A DNA stretch of 35,341 bases. Source: JAEYFP01 sp964566545. Its GTDB lineage: Bacteria; Bacillota; Clostridia; Lachnospirales; Lachnospiraceae. Position numbers and translations under genes: made by a program. The stretch is taken from NCBI GenBank assembly GCA_964566545.1, contig CAZMIX010000024.1:1-35341 (forward strand), written 5' to 3'. Below the pieces are notes generated by a model. It made no database searches. It was not told the origin of the DNA and saw only the letters and a list, made by a program, of their open reading frames with translations. The first letter of the stretch is position 1, and every line of letters starts with the position of its first letter. Positions 1 through 8,366 of this stretch are shown in pieces.

Positions 1-23
1 GCCAAGTGACCTGGTCACTTGGC
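1..23. repeat. perfect inverted repeat, possible terminator of an upstream gene
   Basis: Two 11-base arms (GCCAAGTGACC and GGTCACTTGGC) flank a single T, giving a 9-bp stem with a 5-base loop as RNA. The sequence after it on the plus strand (ATTTATT) is only moderately U-rich, so this may be the terminator of a gene left of the window or a palindromic protein-binding site. The window edge prevents a decision. Confidence 0.4.
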
Positions 24-30
24 ATTTATT

Positions 31-132
31 ATGAAAAAGTATTTTAATAGTAATGTTACTATGAGTTTGGCTTTTTTAGTTTTGTTTGTTGCTTTATCTT
101 ATGGTCTTAGTATAGCCCAGACAAATGTCTAA
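31..132 (+). CDS. possible 33-aa hydrophobic small peptide
   Basis: The ATG at 31 opens a 33-codon frame ending at TAA (130-132). The peptide starts with Lys-Lys, has one hydrophobic stretch from about residue 11 to 29 and ends in a short polar tail (AQTNV). This looks like a single-pass small membrane peptide or a bare signal sequence. No Shine-Dalgarno sequence is visible; the start lies 8 bases after the palindrome at 1-23. It could be a chance AT-rich frame or the remnant of a longer exported protein. I do not recognise a family. The rest of the gap to the cyclophilin (133-265) is AT-rich and shows no gene. Confidence 0.25.
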   Translation: MKKYFNSNVTMSLAFLVLFVALSYGLSIAQTNV

Positions 133-265
133 ACAATGTTATGTAAATGAAACTTTTTTTAATTAAATATGAACATTCCATGAACGCAAAACCCCATTTT
201 TCCTCATATTCTCCCTTGTTTCGGCATATTTTATAAAATAACCTAAAAATCGCTCTATTTCGTTG

Positions 266-790
266 TCAATCTGCTGTTTTTTCGGGTTCAGGATATTCTT
301 CGCCAAAAGTTTCGACTGTAACCGACTGAATTTTCTGCTGCATTTTCGGCCTGTCAGAATAATCCGTTTCCGTTTCCGCAATTTTATTCACAATTTCCAT
401 ACCCTCCGTCACCTTACCAAATGCCGCATAAGCACCATCCAGATGCGGAGAATTTTTATGCATAATAAAAAACTGGGAGCCTGCAGAATCCGGATGCATC
501 GCTCTCGCCATGGAAAGAACACCCTCCGTGTGAACCAGCTCATTTTTTACGCCATTCTGTGAAAACTCACCCTTAATGCCGTACCCTGGCCCTCCCATAC
601 CCGTTCCATCAGGGCATCCTCCCTGAATCATAAAGCCATTGATGACCCTGTGAAAAATCAGACCGTCATAAAAGTTTTTTTTCACCAGACTAATAAAGTT
701 ATTGACCGTATTGGGCGCAGCATCGGGATATAACTCCGCCTTTATCACATCTTTGTTTTCCATCGTAATCGTAATTATTGGATTCGCCAT
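266..790 (-). CDS. cyclophilin-type peptidyl-prolyl cis-trans isomerase
   Basis: Single-domain cyclophilin that interconverts cis and trans prolyl bonds, probably cytoplasmic because no signal peptide is present. The conserved core is easily read: FHRVINGFMIQGG near residues 46-58, the GTGMGGPGYGIKGEF segment, MARAMHPDSAGSQFFI, and HLDGAYAAFGKV. These supply the family's catalytic Arg and hydrophobic pocket residues. At 174 residues it is typical for a bacterial cytosolic enzyme. I chose the ATG at 790 (MANPII) because AAAGGTG lies just upstream; a longer frame from 820 adds ten residues without a ribosome site. The gene is alone on the minus strand and divergent from the symporter. A short acidic tail (EEYPEPEKTAD) ends it. 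Confidence 0.93.
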   Translation of the reverse strand: MANPIITITMENKDVIKAELYPDAAPNTVNNFISLVKKNFYDGLIFHRVINGFMIQGGCPDGTGMGGPGYGIKGEFSQNGVKNELVHTEGVLSMARAMHPDSAGSQFFIMHKNSPHLDGAYAAFGKVTEGMEIVNKIAETETDYSDRPKMQQKIQSVTVETFGEEYPEPEKTAD

Positions 791-815
791 TCCATTCACC
801 TTTTCCTTCCATATA

Positions 816-844
816 ATCATAGTACTGCTAATTTTTTATTTTAA
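816..844 (-). promoter_or_regulatory. candidate sigma-A promoter for the cyclophilin gene
   Basis: On the minus strand a weak -35 TTAAAA (839-844) is 17 bases from a -10 TATGAT (816-821), about 26 bases before the chosen start. The spacing is ideal but the -35 is poor. Confidence 0.35.
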
Positions 845-938
845 CGGATATTTGCCGATTCGTAAAGGGGCGTTTTCAAATCATTTTTTATGAATAACCC
901 CTCTCCTTCTGAATAGATTTTATCGAGGAGGAAATCAT

Positions 939-2375
939 ATGGCTGATAATTTGATTCAGGGAGTCTCTCATATCAACGGACTATTAAATAGCTTTATCTG
1001 GGGTCCAGTCATGCTTGCGACGTTTCTGATGGTCGGGCTTTTGTTTACAGTGCGCACAGGTCTTTTTCAGATTATGCGGTTCCGCTACTGGATAGACGTC
1101 ACCTTTTTGCAGCTTTTTAAAGGAAAACGGGCACTGCATACGGAAGACTCACACGCCATTTCCCAGTTTCAGTCGCTCTGCACGGCACTGGCTGCTACGA
1201 TCGGTACGGGAAATATTACCGGTGTGGCAACAGCTATCGCAGCGGGCGGCCCCGGCTCCATCTTTTGGATGTGGCTTTCCGCTTTCTTGGGCATGATGAC
1301 AAATTATGCCGAAAAAACGCTTGGCATTAAATACCGTTACAGAAACGAACAGGGAGCCTGGATGGGCGGTGCTATGGTTTATATCGAAAAGGGGCTTGGC
1401 TGCAAATGGCTTGCGGTCGTTTTTTCTATTTTCTGCACGCTTGCCTCGTTTGGCATCGGAAACATGACGCAGGCAAATTCCATCGCTCACGGGCTGCAAA
1501 ATTCCTTTCACATTCCTCCGATTCTGACAGCTTCCGTATTGATGATCCTTGTTGCCCTCGTGATTATAGGCGGCATCAAACGGATCGCAGGCGTTACGGA
1601 AAAAATTGTGCCGTTTATGGCCATTTTCTACATGGCCGGCGGCCTGATCGTTATATTCAGCAACGCGTCCGCCATTCCCGGCGCCTTCGGCATGATCTTT
1701 CGGGAAGCATTCCGTTTTCGGGCAGCCGCAGGCGGCTTCCTCGGATATGGCATCTCCCTTGCCGCACGAACCGGAATTTCCAGAGGCGTCTTTTCCAATG
1801 AGGCCGGACTCGGATCTTCTGTGATGGTTCATTCCTCTTCGGACGTTAAGGAGCCAGCTGTACAGGGCATGTGGGGAATCTTTGAAGTATTCGCAGATAC
1901 GCTAATCGTCTGTACAGTCACCGCACTCGCAATTCTGACTTCCGGCGTTTATGATATGCAGACGTATCTGAAAAATCTCGCAAATGGCGTCGCAAACGTC
2001 AGCGGCGTCGCGCTGACAAGCGCCGCATTCCGCTCCGTTATCCCGTCGGGCGGAGCATTTGTCGCCATCTGCATTTTACTGTTTGCCTTTGCCACGCTGA
2101 TTGGCTGGTCTTACTACGGCGAACGCGCCGTCGAATACCTTTTCGGACTTAACGCGGTGTTTCCCTACAAAATTGTCTATATCCTCATGATTCTGCTCGG
2201 CTGCACCGGTGAATTAAATCTCGTTTGGAGCATCGCAGACACGTTAAACGGTTTTATGGCCGTTCCAAACCTGATCGCCGTCACGCTGCTCTCCGGTCAG
2301 GTCGTACAAATAACAAAGGACTATCTCACTCGCGTAAATAAGGGCGTGGAAACGATCGAGGGCGAATTCCTATAA
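939..2375 (+). CDS. alsT: sodium:alanine/glycine symporter, AGCS family
   Basis: Integral membrane transporter expected to import alanine or glycine together with Na+. The 478-residue length and around ten hydrophobic segments fit the AGCS (alanine or glycine:cation symporter) family. Family hallmarks are TIGTGNITGVATAIAAGGPG near residues 86-105, FWMW followed by NYAEKTLGIKYR, GISRGVFSNEAGLGS in the second half, and GWSYYGERAVEYLFG near the C-terminus. The start is well set: GAGGAGGAAATC lies just before the ATG at 939. The gene stands alone on the plus strand and is convergent with the membrane protein gene that ends at 2394, leaving only 18 bases and no clear terminator between them. The exact amino acid transported cannot be read from the sequence. 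Confidence 0.92.
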   Translation: MADNLIQGVSHINGLLNSFIWGPVMLATFLMVGLLFTVRTGLFQIMRFRYWIDVTFLQLFKGKRALHTEDSHAISQFQSLCTALAATIGTGNITGVATAIAAGGPGSIFWMWLSAFLGMMTNYAEKTLGIKYRYRNEQGAWMGGAMVYIEKGLGCKWLAVVFSIFCTLASFGIGNMTQANSIAHGLQNSFHIPPILTASVLMILVALVIIGGIKRIAGVTEKIVPFMAIFYMAGGLIVIFSNASAIPGAFGMIFREAFRFRAAAGGFLGYGISLAARTGISRGVFSNEAGLGSSVMVHSSSDVKEPAVQGMWGIFEVFADTLIVCTVTALAILTSGVYDMQTYLKNLANGVANVSGVALTSAAFRSVIPSGGAFVAICILLFAFATLIGWSYYGERAVEYLFGLNAVFPYKIVYILMILLGCTGELNLVWSIADTLNGFMAVPNLIAVTLLSGQVVQITKDYLTRVNKGVETIEGEFL

Positions 2376-2393
2376 AAGCAACTTCCAGGCATC

Positions 2394-4112
2394 TCAGTCG
2401 CGCGGTTCCCTCAGCCGGAAGCCATCGCGCACGCTGTCTCCTCTGCGTTCGATGCTTTCCAGATTTCCTTCGTAAAGGATCGCCGGAAACGCGTGGTACC
2501 AGATCTGGGCGCCCTCCTCAAGCGGATAATAAACGGTCAGCCCCTCAAAATTGCTGTTTCCCGTTTCCACCGTCGGGTAATCCTTCTGCTTTACAAGGAA
2601 TTCAGCGCTCGCCTGATCTTTCAAATAATAAAGATCCTCCCACAAAAATAGATAAAGTCCCAGCGCCATCGTGCCGATCACCGCGGCCGATGCCGCCGAT
2701 TTTATGAGCCGAAGCACAATTTTATCCTGCTTGGCGAGCATCCCGCCGATCACAAGAAGGGGCAGCACAATCAGATAAGAGTAGCCAAACCGATTGGACG
2801 GCGCCGACAGCAGCCAAAATAAAAAGCTAATTAAAAAAATTACTTCAAAATAAGCATATTCCAGCCCTGCAACAGTCTTTTTCCTCACAAAAGAAACAAC
2901 GGTCGTAATCAGGCGGATCGCTTCCAAACCAAACGCAAGAAATGCCGTGAGAGACAAATAGCGGTTTTCCCTTCCCTGCTCCCGCCACCAGACGGGAAAC
3001 CACCCGCGGATGCTCTGGCCGATCAGCTTCGCATCCTTTGTATACCTCGCCCATACCGTGATTTCATCGACCTCATACCGGACGTCGGAAGCCGGCACCC
3101 GCCAGTCCACGGAAAACAGATCCAGCCCCGCAAACGGATAGATAAGCCAGCCGGAAATCAGCACATTTCTAATAAAGTATGGCAAAATCAATATAATTCC
3201 CAAAACAATGTAGAAGAAAATGTCCTTGATGCGCTTTTCTTTAATTAATTCATACGCCGGCTTAATAACAAGCAGCGCCAGCACCCCGACCGACAGCTTA
3301 ATTGATATGAGAAATACCGCAATCACGCATAAAAACGCATACGGCGCAGTCTCCGTTTCCTTTTCGTCAAGCAGCTCTATCCACCGGAGAGAAATCCAAA
3401 TAATCAAATAAATCGTAATAAAATCCGTTGTCGGAGAAATCAGCTCCTCACAGATGACGACAAAATAAATAAACGGAGCCAGCCGGACAAAGTTCCCGAC
3501 TGTGACGAGCTTGCGTCTGTTATTCAGGCAGGAAAAGAAGCCTGCCACCGCGTAAACCATCGTGACCGCCGCGATAAAGCCCGACAGCGTGTGCAGCGAC
3601 TGTCCGAAGTCATGAAAGCTATACAGCGCGCAAAGGCAGAAATAAGCGCTGTTGAAGGCGAGCCGCGTCTGCATATAAGCAAGCCCCTTCACCACGCCGT
3701 ATTCCTCAATCCAGCGAATACTCTGGGCATGGTAAAGTCCCGTATCATAAGCAAACTTACCATAGGCAGTAAATAACAGACTTGCAAACACGATCAGGGC
3801 AAAAATAATCCATTGCCAAAGTCTGAAATTGCCCTTGATTCTTTTAAAAAGGGGCGCGTAACATGCCCGATCAAGCCAGATCAATGCCGCGCAGGCAATA
3901 AGCAGCAGAATATTCGCGAGCAGCCCGACCTGATAAAAAATGCTGAAGTAGCCCGCGTAGGCTGTCAAAACGCTGATGCCAAAAATAATGCAGGAAATTT
4001 CGGAAACCGGCTTTTGATAACCGACAAGCTTTGCTCCTCTTGTTAATAAAAAATGACCCACAGCAAACACGGTTACAAGAACATAAATCCAATTCAACAA
4101 AACAACAAGCAT
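2394..4112 (-). CDS. large polytopic membrane protein, GT-C / LIC_10190-like
   Basis: A 572-residue protein with roughly ten to twelve hydrophobic segments over residues 1-480 and a soluble C-terminal tail of about 90 residues. The loop FAYDTGLYHAQSIRWIEEYG near residue 120, followed by GL and RLAFNSAYF, resembles the conserved first-loop motif of the LIC_10190-type membrane proteins, which look like GT-C lipid-linked glycosyltransferases. That would place an active site on the outer membrane face, but no substrate can be named. The start ATG at 4112 follows AAAGGGG and lies 33 bases after the lipid kinase gene, so it is probably the last gene of the ABC/DagK operon. It is convergent with the symporter. 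Family assignment is from memory of the motif and is tentative. Confidence 0.6.
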   Translation of the reverse strand: MLVVLLNWIYVLVTVFAVGHFLLTRGAKLVGYQKPVSEISCIIFGISVLTAYAGYFSIFYQVGLLANILLLIACAALIWLDRACYAPLFKRIKGNFRLWQWIIFALIVFASLLFTAYGKFAYDTGLYHAQSIRWIEEYGVVKGLAYMQTRLAFNSAYFCLCALYSFHDFGQSLHTLSGFIAAVTMVYAVAGFFSCLNNRRKLVTVGNFVRLAPFIYFVVICEELISPTTDFITIYLIIWISLRWIELLDEKETETAPYAFLCVIAVFLISIKLSVGVLALLVIKPAYELIKEKRIKDIFFYIVLGIILILPYFIRNVLISGWLIYPFAGLDLFSVDWRVPASDVRYEVDEITVWARYTKDAKLIGQSIRGWFPVWWREQGRENRYLSLTAFLAFGLEAIRLITTVVSFVRKKTVAGLEYAYFEVIFLISFLFWLLSAPSNRFGYSYLIVLPLLVIGGMLAKQDKIVLRLIKSAASAAVIGTMALGLYLFLWEDLYYLKDQASAEFLVKQKDYPTVETGNSNFEGLTVYYPLEEGAQIWYHAFPAILYEGNLESIERRGDSVRDGFRLREPRD

Positions 4113-4145
4113 AATCGTTTCCCCTTTTTCTTATTTCCGGAAAAA

Positions 4146-5072
4146 TTACAAATCACATTTACTAACAGGCAGCTTTCTTGACTCCGGCACCGCAATTTCG
4201 ATCGCCTTCCTATTGTTTACGATAGAAACCTCTCTCCAGTTTCCTCCAAACTCTCCGTCGAGCGTCCACGGAATACTTTCCTCCGAAGTGATGTTCAGAG
4301 AAGAAGCCTTAAACGTATGCATATACCGTTCGTCTGCTACCTCCATGACAAACGAGCTTAAAATCGCTTGCAGCTCCAACGCATTCTTTGGCCGTTTAAT
4401 CAGCGTTATCTCAAACAGACCGTCATCAAGCTTTACTTCCTTCCCTGTAATGCTTTTAAAACCGCCAACCGAAAAGGAATTTGTGATCATACCGAAAATA
4501 TAATCATCTTCGTATTTTAAGTCTTCTGCCTCTACCCTCAGGTGATATGATTTAATTGCAGAAAACTTCCTCATGCCGTTCAGTAAATAGGCCATATGTC
4601 CAAGGACATTTTTCACCTCCTGCCTTGTTTCATAGGAGACGTCCGTAAAAATGCCAAAGGCCGCGATATAGACAAAATAATCGTCATTGAACGAGCCTAT
4701 GTCGCATGCGTAATAAGCTCCATTTACAATTGTCTGAGCCGCCTTTTCCATATTTCGCGGAAGCTTCAGACTCTTCGCAAAATCGTTCGTGCTGCCCGCC
4801 GGAATATAGCCGATTGATTTTTTCTCTTTACCAAGCATCATTCCTGTCACAACCTCATCAAGCGTCCCGTCACCGCCGCTGCATACGACGAGCTCATAGC
4901 CTTCCTCCCGCTCCTTTACGGCGCAGACCGCATCGCCCTGCTTCTGTGTCAGATGGATCGTAATTTCATAGCCTGCCTGCGTAAACGTATTTAAAATCGC
5001 AAGCAATTTATTTTTAACCAAACCCTTGCCTGCATGTGCATTGCAGATAAACAGCATTTTTTTCTTTTTCAT
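4146..5072 (-). CDS. diacylglycerol kinase-family lipid kinase (DagK/YegS type)
   Basis: Soluble lipid kinase expected to phosphorylate diacylglycerol or a related lipid with ATP at the inner membrane face. The nucleotide-binding motif GGDGT is at residues 66-70, followed by LDEVVTGMM, and the second conserved motif PAGSTNDFAKSL lies near residues 91-102. The C-terminal half has the beta-sandwich features of the family, such as DDGLFEITLIKRP and WTLDGEFGG. The length of 308 residues is normal. GGAGGATGAC precedes the ATG at 5072, and the upstream permease stops only four bases away, so the two are almost certainly co-transcribed and translationally linked. A lipid kinase inside an ABC-2 transporter operon suggests a role in recycling or tailoring membrane lipids under envelope stress; this is inference. 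Confidence 0.88.
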   Translation of the reverse strand: MKKKKMLFICNAHAGKGLVKNKLLAILNTFTQAGYEITIHLTQKQGDAVCAVKEREEGYELVVCSGGDGTLDEVVTGMMLGKEKKSIGYIPAGSTNDFAKSLKLPRNMEKAAQTIVNGAYYACDIGSFNDDYFVYIAAFGIFTDVSYETRQEVKNVLGHMAYLLNGMRKFSAIKSYHLRVEAEDLKYEDDYIFGMITNSFSVGGFKSITGKEVKLDDGLFEITLIKRPKNALELQAILSSFVMEVADERYMHTFKASSLNITSEESIPWTLDGEFGGNWREVSIVNNRKAIEIAVPESRKLPVSKCDL

Positions 5073-5076
5073 TCTG

Positions 5077-6249
5077 TCATCCTCCTATTGTCATTTCTTC
5101 CCGCTGCTTCGTGATAAACAAAGCCACGCAGAAGAACATGACCGCAAAAACGAGCTGTGTTCCAAACGATCGAATCAGCCCTAAAACAGTAGCTGTGGAA
5201 AGCGCCCCGGCTTCATTAATCATGTCGTTTGCCTGAATATACCAGTAAACCGGAGTGAAAACTGCCGCCGATCGAATTGCCTGATCCAACAGATACTGCG
5301 GAATAAACGTCCCGCCGACAAAACACATGCCGATCACAATCAAATTAATGAACACCCCAACCACATTCCGGCTGTTTACAAAGCACCTAAGCAGATAAGA
5401 AAGTCCGACCGAAGCCATTGCCAGAGCAAACGCATTGATACAAAGAAAAACACCGTTCCATGTATAAAGGCTTTTCTCAAACAGACTGATTGCCGCCAAA
5501 ATATGCAAAGCCCAGATCAGCAACGCAAAGCCGATATTCAAAATAAGCAGTTCCAGCTCTGCCTGCGCCTTAGTGACCGGTGAAACGAGGATCCGATCAT
5601 AAACGCCGGATCGCTTCATAGCAAAAAGGGCTGTCACAACCCCCATTCCGATAATCCCCATGATTGAATAGGACGCATAATCAAAAAAGTAATGCATTGT
5701 CCGCTGCGTTTCGCCGGTCATGGGCTGATTATAAAAGGTGAGTCCGCCCTGCACTTTCAGCGTACCGAGAACCTTTACGGAAATCTCCTGCTCCGTCATG
5801 TCAGGGTAAGATTCTCGGCAGGCAAGCCACCAATTGCAGTATTCCTTCAGCGTCAAATCTACAACGGTTTCCGCATAGGAATCAGACGCCGTATATTTAT
5901 ACAGCGCTGCCCCCATGCCGCCCGAATTCAGCGTCTCATAAAAACCCTCCGGTATTTCAACGACATAATCTACCATTTGATAAAATAGTGCACCAAGAAT
6001 TTCTCCCTCCTGAAGTTCCCCATCCACGAGCTTGACCCGTTCGCCGAGATATTCCTTCAACCCTCGGATAAATGCGCTGTCCGCATCTTTATTAATAAAT
6101 GCCACTGTTATTTTGTCCTCCTCATAGGTTCGATTATCCTTTACCTGAAAAATCGTCACCATAATCACGCTATAAAGAACAAGCATATAAAGCAGTGTCA
6201 TCGGCATATATTTTTTAACCACCTTTACATAGGCGCTAAACAGCTTCAT
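5077..6249 (-). CDS. ABC-2 type transporter permease (second of a pair)
   Basis: A 390-residue membrane subunit of an ABC exporter. One N-terminal helix (about residues 16-33) is followed by a large extracytoplasmic domain of about 160 residues and then five or six helices, the ABC-2/YhgE-like permease layout. The segment TFIPQYLLDQ and the preceding glycine-rich helix GMCFVGG match the usual ABC-2 core. I chose the ATG at 6249 because GAGGGGGAGAACGAAT precedes it; the frame extends to 6267 without a good ribosome site. The start overlaps the end of the upstream permease by 14 bases, showing translational coupling. The two permeases probably form a heterodimer with the ATPase encoded before them. 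The cargo is unknown. Confidence 0.8.
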   Translation of the reverse strand: MKLFSAYVKVVKKYMPMTLLYMLVLYSVIMVTIFQVKDNRTYEEDKITVAFINKDADSAFIRGLKEYLGERVKLVDGELQEGEILGALFYQMVDYVVEIPEGFYETLNSGGMGAALYKYTASDSYAETVVDLTLKEYCNWWLACRESYPDMTEQEISVKVLGTLKVQGGLTFYNQPMTGETQRTMHYFFDYASYSIMGIIGMGVVTALFAMKRSGVYDRILVSPVTKAQAELELLILNIGFALLIWALHILAAISLFEKSLYTWNGVFLCINAFALAMASVGLSYLLRCFVNSRNVVGVFINLIVIGMCFVGGTFIPQYLLDQAIRSAAVFTPVYWYIQANDMINEAGALSTATVLGLIRSFGTQLVFAVMFFCVALFITKQREEMTIGG

Positions 6250-7324
6250 ATTCGTTCTCCCCCTCATAAAGAATAATCAGCAGCACACAGAGCAGCCCGA
6301 TGGAAAGCAAAGCCAAAAGGCTTTTCATAAGCGCCGGTGAATCCCATTGGCAGACGGCATAGTAGGCATCGGTAAGTAGTGTGCACGGATTGATAAAATG
6401 CAGAAACGGAATATTCTCCTGCACGGAAGTGCGAACATGAATATCCATTAACCCTGAGAAATAGGCAAATACGATGATGACCGCCGCTGTAAGTCCAAGC
6501 TTTGCCGACAGTGGCAGTCTGCTGCCAAGCCCAGCAAAAATACCGAACAGCATGCTGACCAGAACACCTGTCAGGTGAATTAACAAGACATATCCCAGCT
6601 TCATATGGAACGGAATACGCAGAATTAACTGCATATAAAAATAAGAAACTGTCACAAATACAGCTTGCAGCAGCCACGCAGCCAAAAAATGCCGCATTAG
6701 AGAATGAAAGGGGCGGACGGGCGCCGTCAGATAACGGAGTGCGACAGCAGACTGTGCCGGATGGCGCACATCTGTAACAATCAACAGACCTGAAAATACC
6801 GCACAGATACAAGCCGTCGCAAGAATTACATCATAATGACTGACTGCGGAATAAATTTCAGCATCATTTTTCTCTTCCATGCGCGTCCCTACCGCGGAAC
6901 GTCCCAAATAAAGGTAACGGCTTCTCAAAGCCGCATCCGTTTTCTCCAGCCGAACATATTCGTCAAGATAGCTTTTTAACAGCATCTGCTCATAGCCGTT
7001 ATTTAGAACGACAAGCCTGCATTCCTCGCCAATGAAAAAATAGCCGTCAATAGTTCCGTTGCGTAAATATTCTTCTGCCTGCTGTGCGCCGAGAATGTCT
7101 GTTTGTGCCACATCATTATCCACCGCAAAATTAGATTCTTTCTCATAGCCCTTCTCATAGATGATGCCTGCCTTTATCTTATCCACCTGCGTACGCTCGT
7201 ATACAGCCTGCAGCGTCAACGAAAACAGCGTCGAAAGCAGAATGGGCAGTAGAAGACTCCAAAACAGAAGCCCCCTCATCCGGCATACATATTTTATTTC
7301 AAACCAAAGCCTTGGGAGTTTCAT
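6236..7324 (-). CDS. ABC-2 type transporter permease (first of a pair)
   Basis: A 362-residue permease with the same plan as its neighbour: an N-terminal helix (about residues 18-42), an extracytoplasmic domain, and a C-terminal bundle of about six helices. The last part (FINPCTLLTDAYYAV) matches the short amphipathic segment between the last helices of ABC-2 permeases. The start ATG at 7324 abuts the TAA of the ATPase gene directly, and the ribosome site GGAGAGGAAATTTAA lies inside the ATPase coding end. This strict coupling suggests equal amounts of the three subunits. The extracytoplasmic domains of the two permeases differ in sequence, which fits a heterodimer. No cargo can be named. Confidence 0.8.
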   Translation of the reverse strand: MKLPRLWFEIKYVCRMRGLLFWSLLLPILLSTLFSLTLQAVYERTQVDKIKAGIIYEKGYEKESNFAVDNDVAQTDILGAQQAEEYLRNGTIDGYFFIGEECRLVVLNNGYEQMLLKSYLDEYVRLEKTDAALRSRYLYLGRSAVGTRMEEKNDAEIYSAVSHYDVILATACICAVFSGLLIVTDVRHPAQSAVALRYLTAPVRPFHSLMRHFLAAWLLQAVFVTVSYFYMQLILRIPFHMKLGYVLLIHLTGVLVSMLFGIFAGLGSRLPLSAKLGLTAAVIIVFAYFSGLMDIHVRTSVQENIPFLHFINPCTLLTDAYYAVCQWDSPALMKSLLALLSIGLLCVLLIILYEGENEYEAV

Positions 7325-8251
7325 TTAAATTTCCTCTCCGGTAATTTTTAAGTATGCATCCTTCAGTGTTGGTACCTCGGCATAAATTTTACCAAACGGA
7401 AGCTCCTTTTCTTCAAAAAAATGCAGGATCCGGGCAAGGTTGTTTCTGCCCTTTTCCGATTTGATCGTAATCTCGTTGTTAAAACAATTGACATAGCTGA
7501 CACCGGGCATTTTTTCAATTTCCTCAAGGATCTTCGCCGTAATTTTGAATACCTCGATGACGACCTTTTCCTCTTCGCCGACAAGTGATTTCAATTCCTC
7601 CTCCGAGGCTGTCAAAATCACCTTACCCTTAAACAAAATTGCCATCCTTCTGCAAAAATGCGCAAGCTCCTCGATGTCGTTAGAGGCATACAGCACCGTT
7701 GTCCCCTGCTTGTTCAGCGTTCTCATCGCATTCAGCAGAATTTCCTTTGTCAGACTGTCCGCGCCCAGCACCGGCTCATCCACGACAAGCAGTTTTGGCC
7801 TGTGCACAATCCCACAGGCCATGTTCAGCCGGCGCAAAAAAGAACGATCCACCTTTGCAGGGTAAAGCGTGCTCACATTCTCAAGGCCGCAAAGTCCGGC
7901 GGCAGTCTGTGCGAGCGACCTTCTCTTTTCCCGATCCTTCACATAAAAGCTGCAGAAATATTCGATATTTTCATATACGGTCAGTTCATCCAACACGGCT
8001 ATTTCCTGCGGAACATATCCGATCCTGCGCTTTAACTCCACACTCCCGGAAAGAAGCCGCTCCCCGTCAATCGTAATCTCTCCCTTATCGTATTTTGAAA
8101 TCCCGAGCAGACAGCTTAAGAGCGTTGTCTTGCCGGAGCCGTTCGTCCCAAACAGACCGAACACCTCCCCCTCCTGCGCCTCAAGGCTCAGGTGATCAAG
8201 CACAATTACCTGCCCATATCTTTTTACAAGATTTGAAATTTTAACTCCCAT
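7325..8251 (-). CDS. ABC transporter ATP-binding protein with degenerate signature motif
   Basis: A 308-residue ATPase for the two permeases downstream. Walker A is GTNGSGKT (35-42), the Q-loop is YVPQE (79-83), and Walker B plus the catalytic glutamate is LLVVDEP (154-160). The ABC signature, normally LSGGQ or YSGGM before RRL, is replaced by DRSFL (135-139) ahead of RRLNMA. The H-loop histidine is replaced by asparagine (ASNDIEE, N191). A C-terminal domain of about 90 residues follows, as in ABC-2 exporter ATPases. The start at 8251 is set by CTGGAGGTTAT directly upstream and a canonical N-terminus (MGVKISNLVKRYG); the 41 extra in-frame residues up to 8374 run into the divergent kinase gene and are unlikely to be translated. 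It heads a five-gene operon. Confidence 0.85.
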   Translation of the reverse strand: MGVKISNLVKRYGQVIVLDHLSLEAQEGEVFGLFGTNGSGKTTLLSCLLGISKYDKGEITIDGERLLSGSVELKRRIGYVPQEIAVLDELTVYENIEYFCSFYVKDREKRRSLAQTAAGLCGLENVSTLYPAKVDRSFLRRLNMACGIVHRPKLLVVDEPVLGADSLTKEILLNAMRTLNKQGTTVLYASNDIEELAHFCRRMAILFKGKVILTASEEELKSLVGEEEKVVIEVFKITAKILEEIEKMPGVSYVNCFNNEITIKSEKGRNNLARILHFFEEKELPFGKIYAEVPTLKDAYLKITGEEI

Positions 8252-8270
8252 ATAACCTCCAGAATATGAT

Positions 8271-8299
8271 ACAATACGCGTAAGGGCAGAGCCAGGCAA
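8271..8299 (-). promoter_or_regulatory. candidate sigma-A promoter for the ABC/DagK operon
   Basis: On the minus strand TTGCCT (8294-8299) is exactly 17 bases from TATTGT (8271-8276), about 20 bases before the ATPase start. A plus-strand TGATACAAT (8267-8275), a possible extended -10 for the kinase operon, overlaps it, so divergent promoters may share this site. Confidence 0.4.
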
Positions 8300-8310
8300 A
8301 TATTCATTTG
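8297..8310. promoter_or_regulatory. small inverted repeat overlapping the ABC promoter, operator candidate
   Basis: CAAAT and ATTTG are separated by ATTC and overlap the -35 of the minus-strand promoter in the 115-base divergent region. This is a plausible docking site for the NarL-type response regulator encoded next door. The call rests on position and symmetry only. Confidence 0.25.
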
Positions 8311-8366
8311 TGCCGGTGCCGTGCTCGGCTAGTGCTCTACCTGCACTCCCCCCCACGAGGTCAACC

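Noticed and set aside
163..381. 72-residue minus-strand frame overlapping the cyclophilin end
   Set aside because: Mostly overlaps the cyclophilin in another frame, is Lys/Arg/Asn-rich without a family motif, and has no ribosome site.
1149..1832. 227-residue minus-strand frame opposite the symporter
   Set aside because: Antisense shadow of a conserved transporter; His/Gly/Asn-rich without domain features.
939..2375. symporter as part of an amino-acid operon with a glycine riboswitch upstream
   Set aside because: Only about 118 bases separate it from the divergent cyclophilin gene, and no glycine-aptamer-like conserved core was seen.
6264..6812. 182-residue minus-strand frame within the first permease
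   Set aside because: It is in an alternative frame of the permease gene with Cys-rich composition and no ribosome site.
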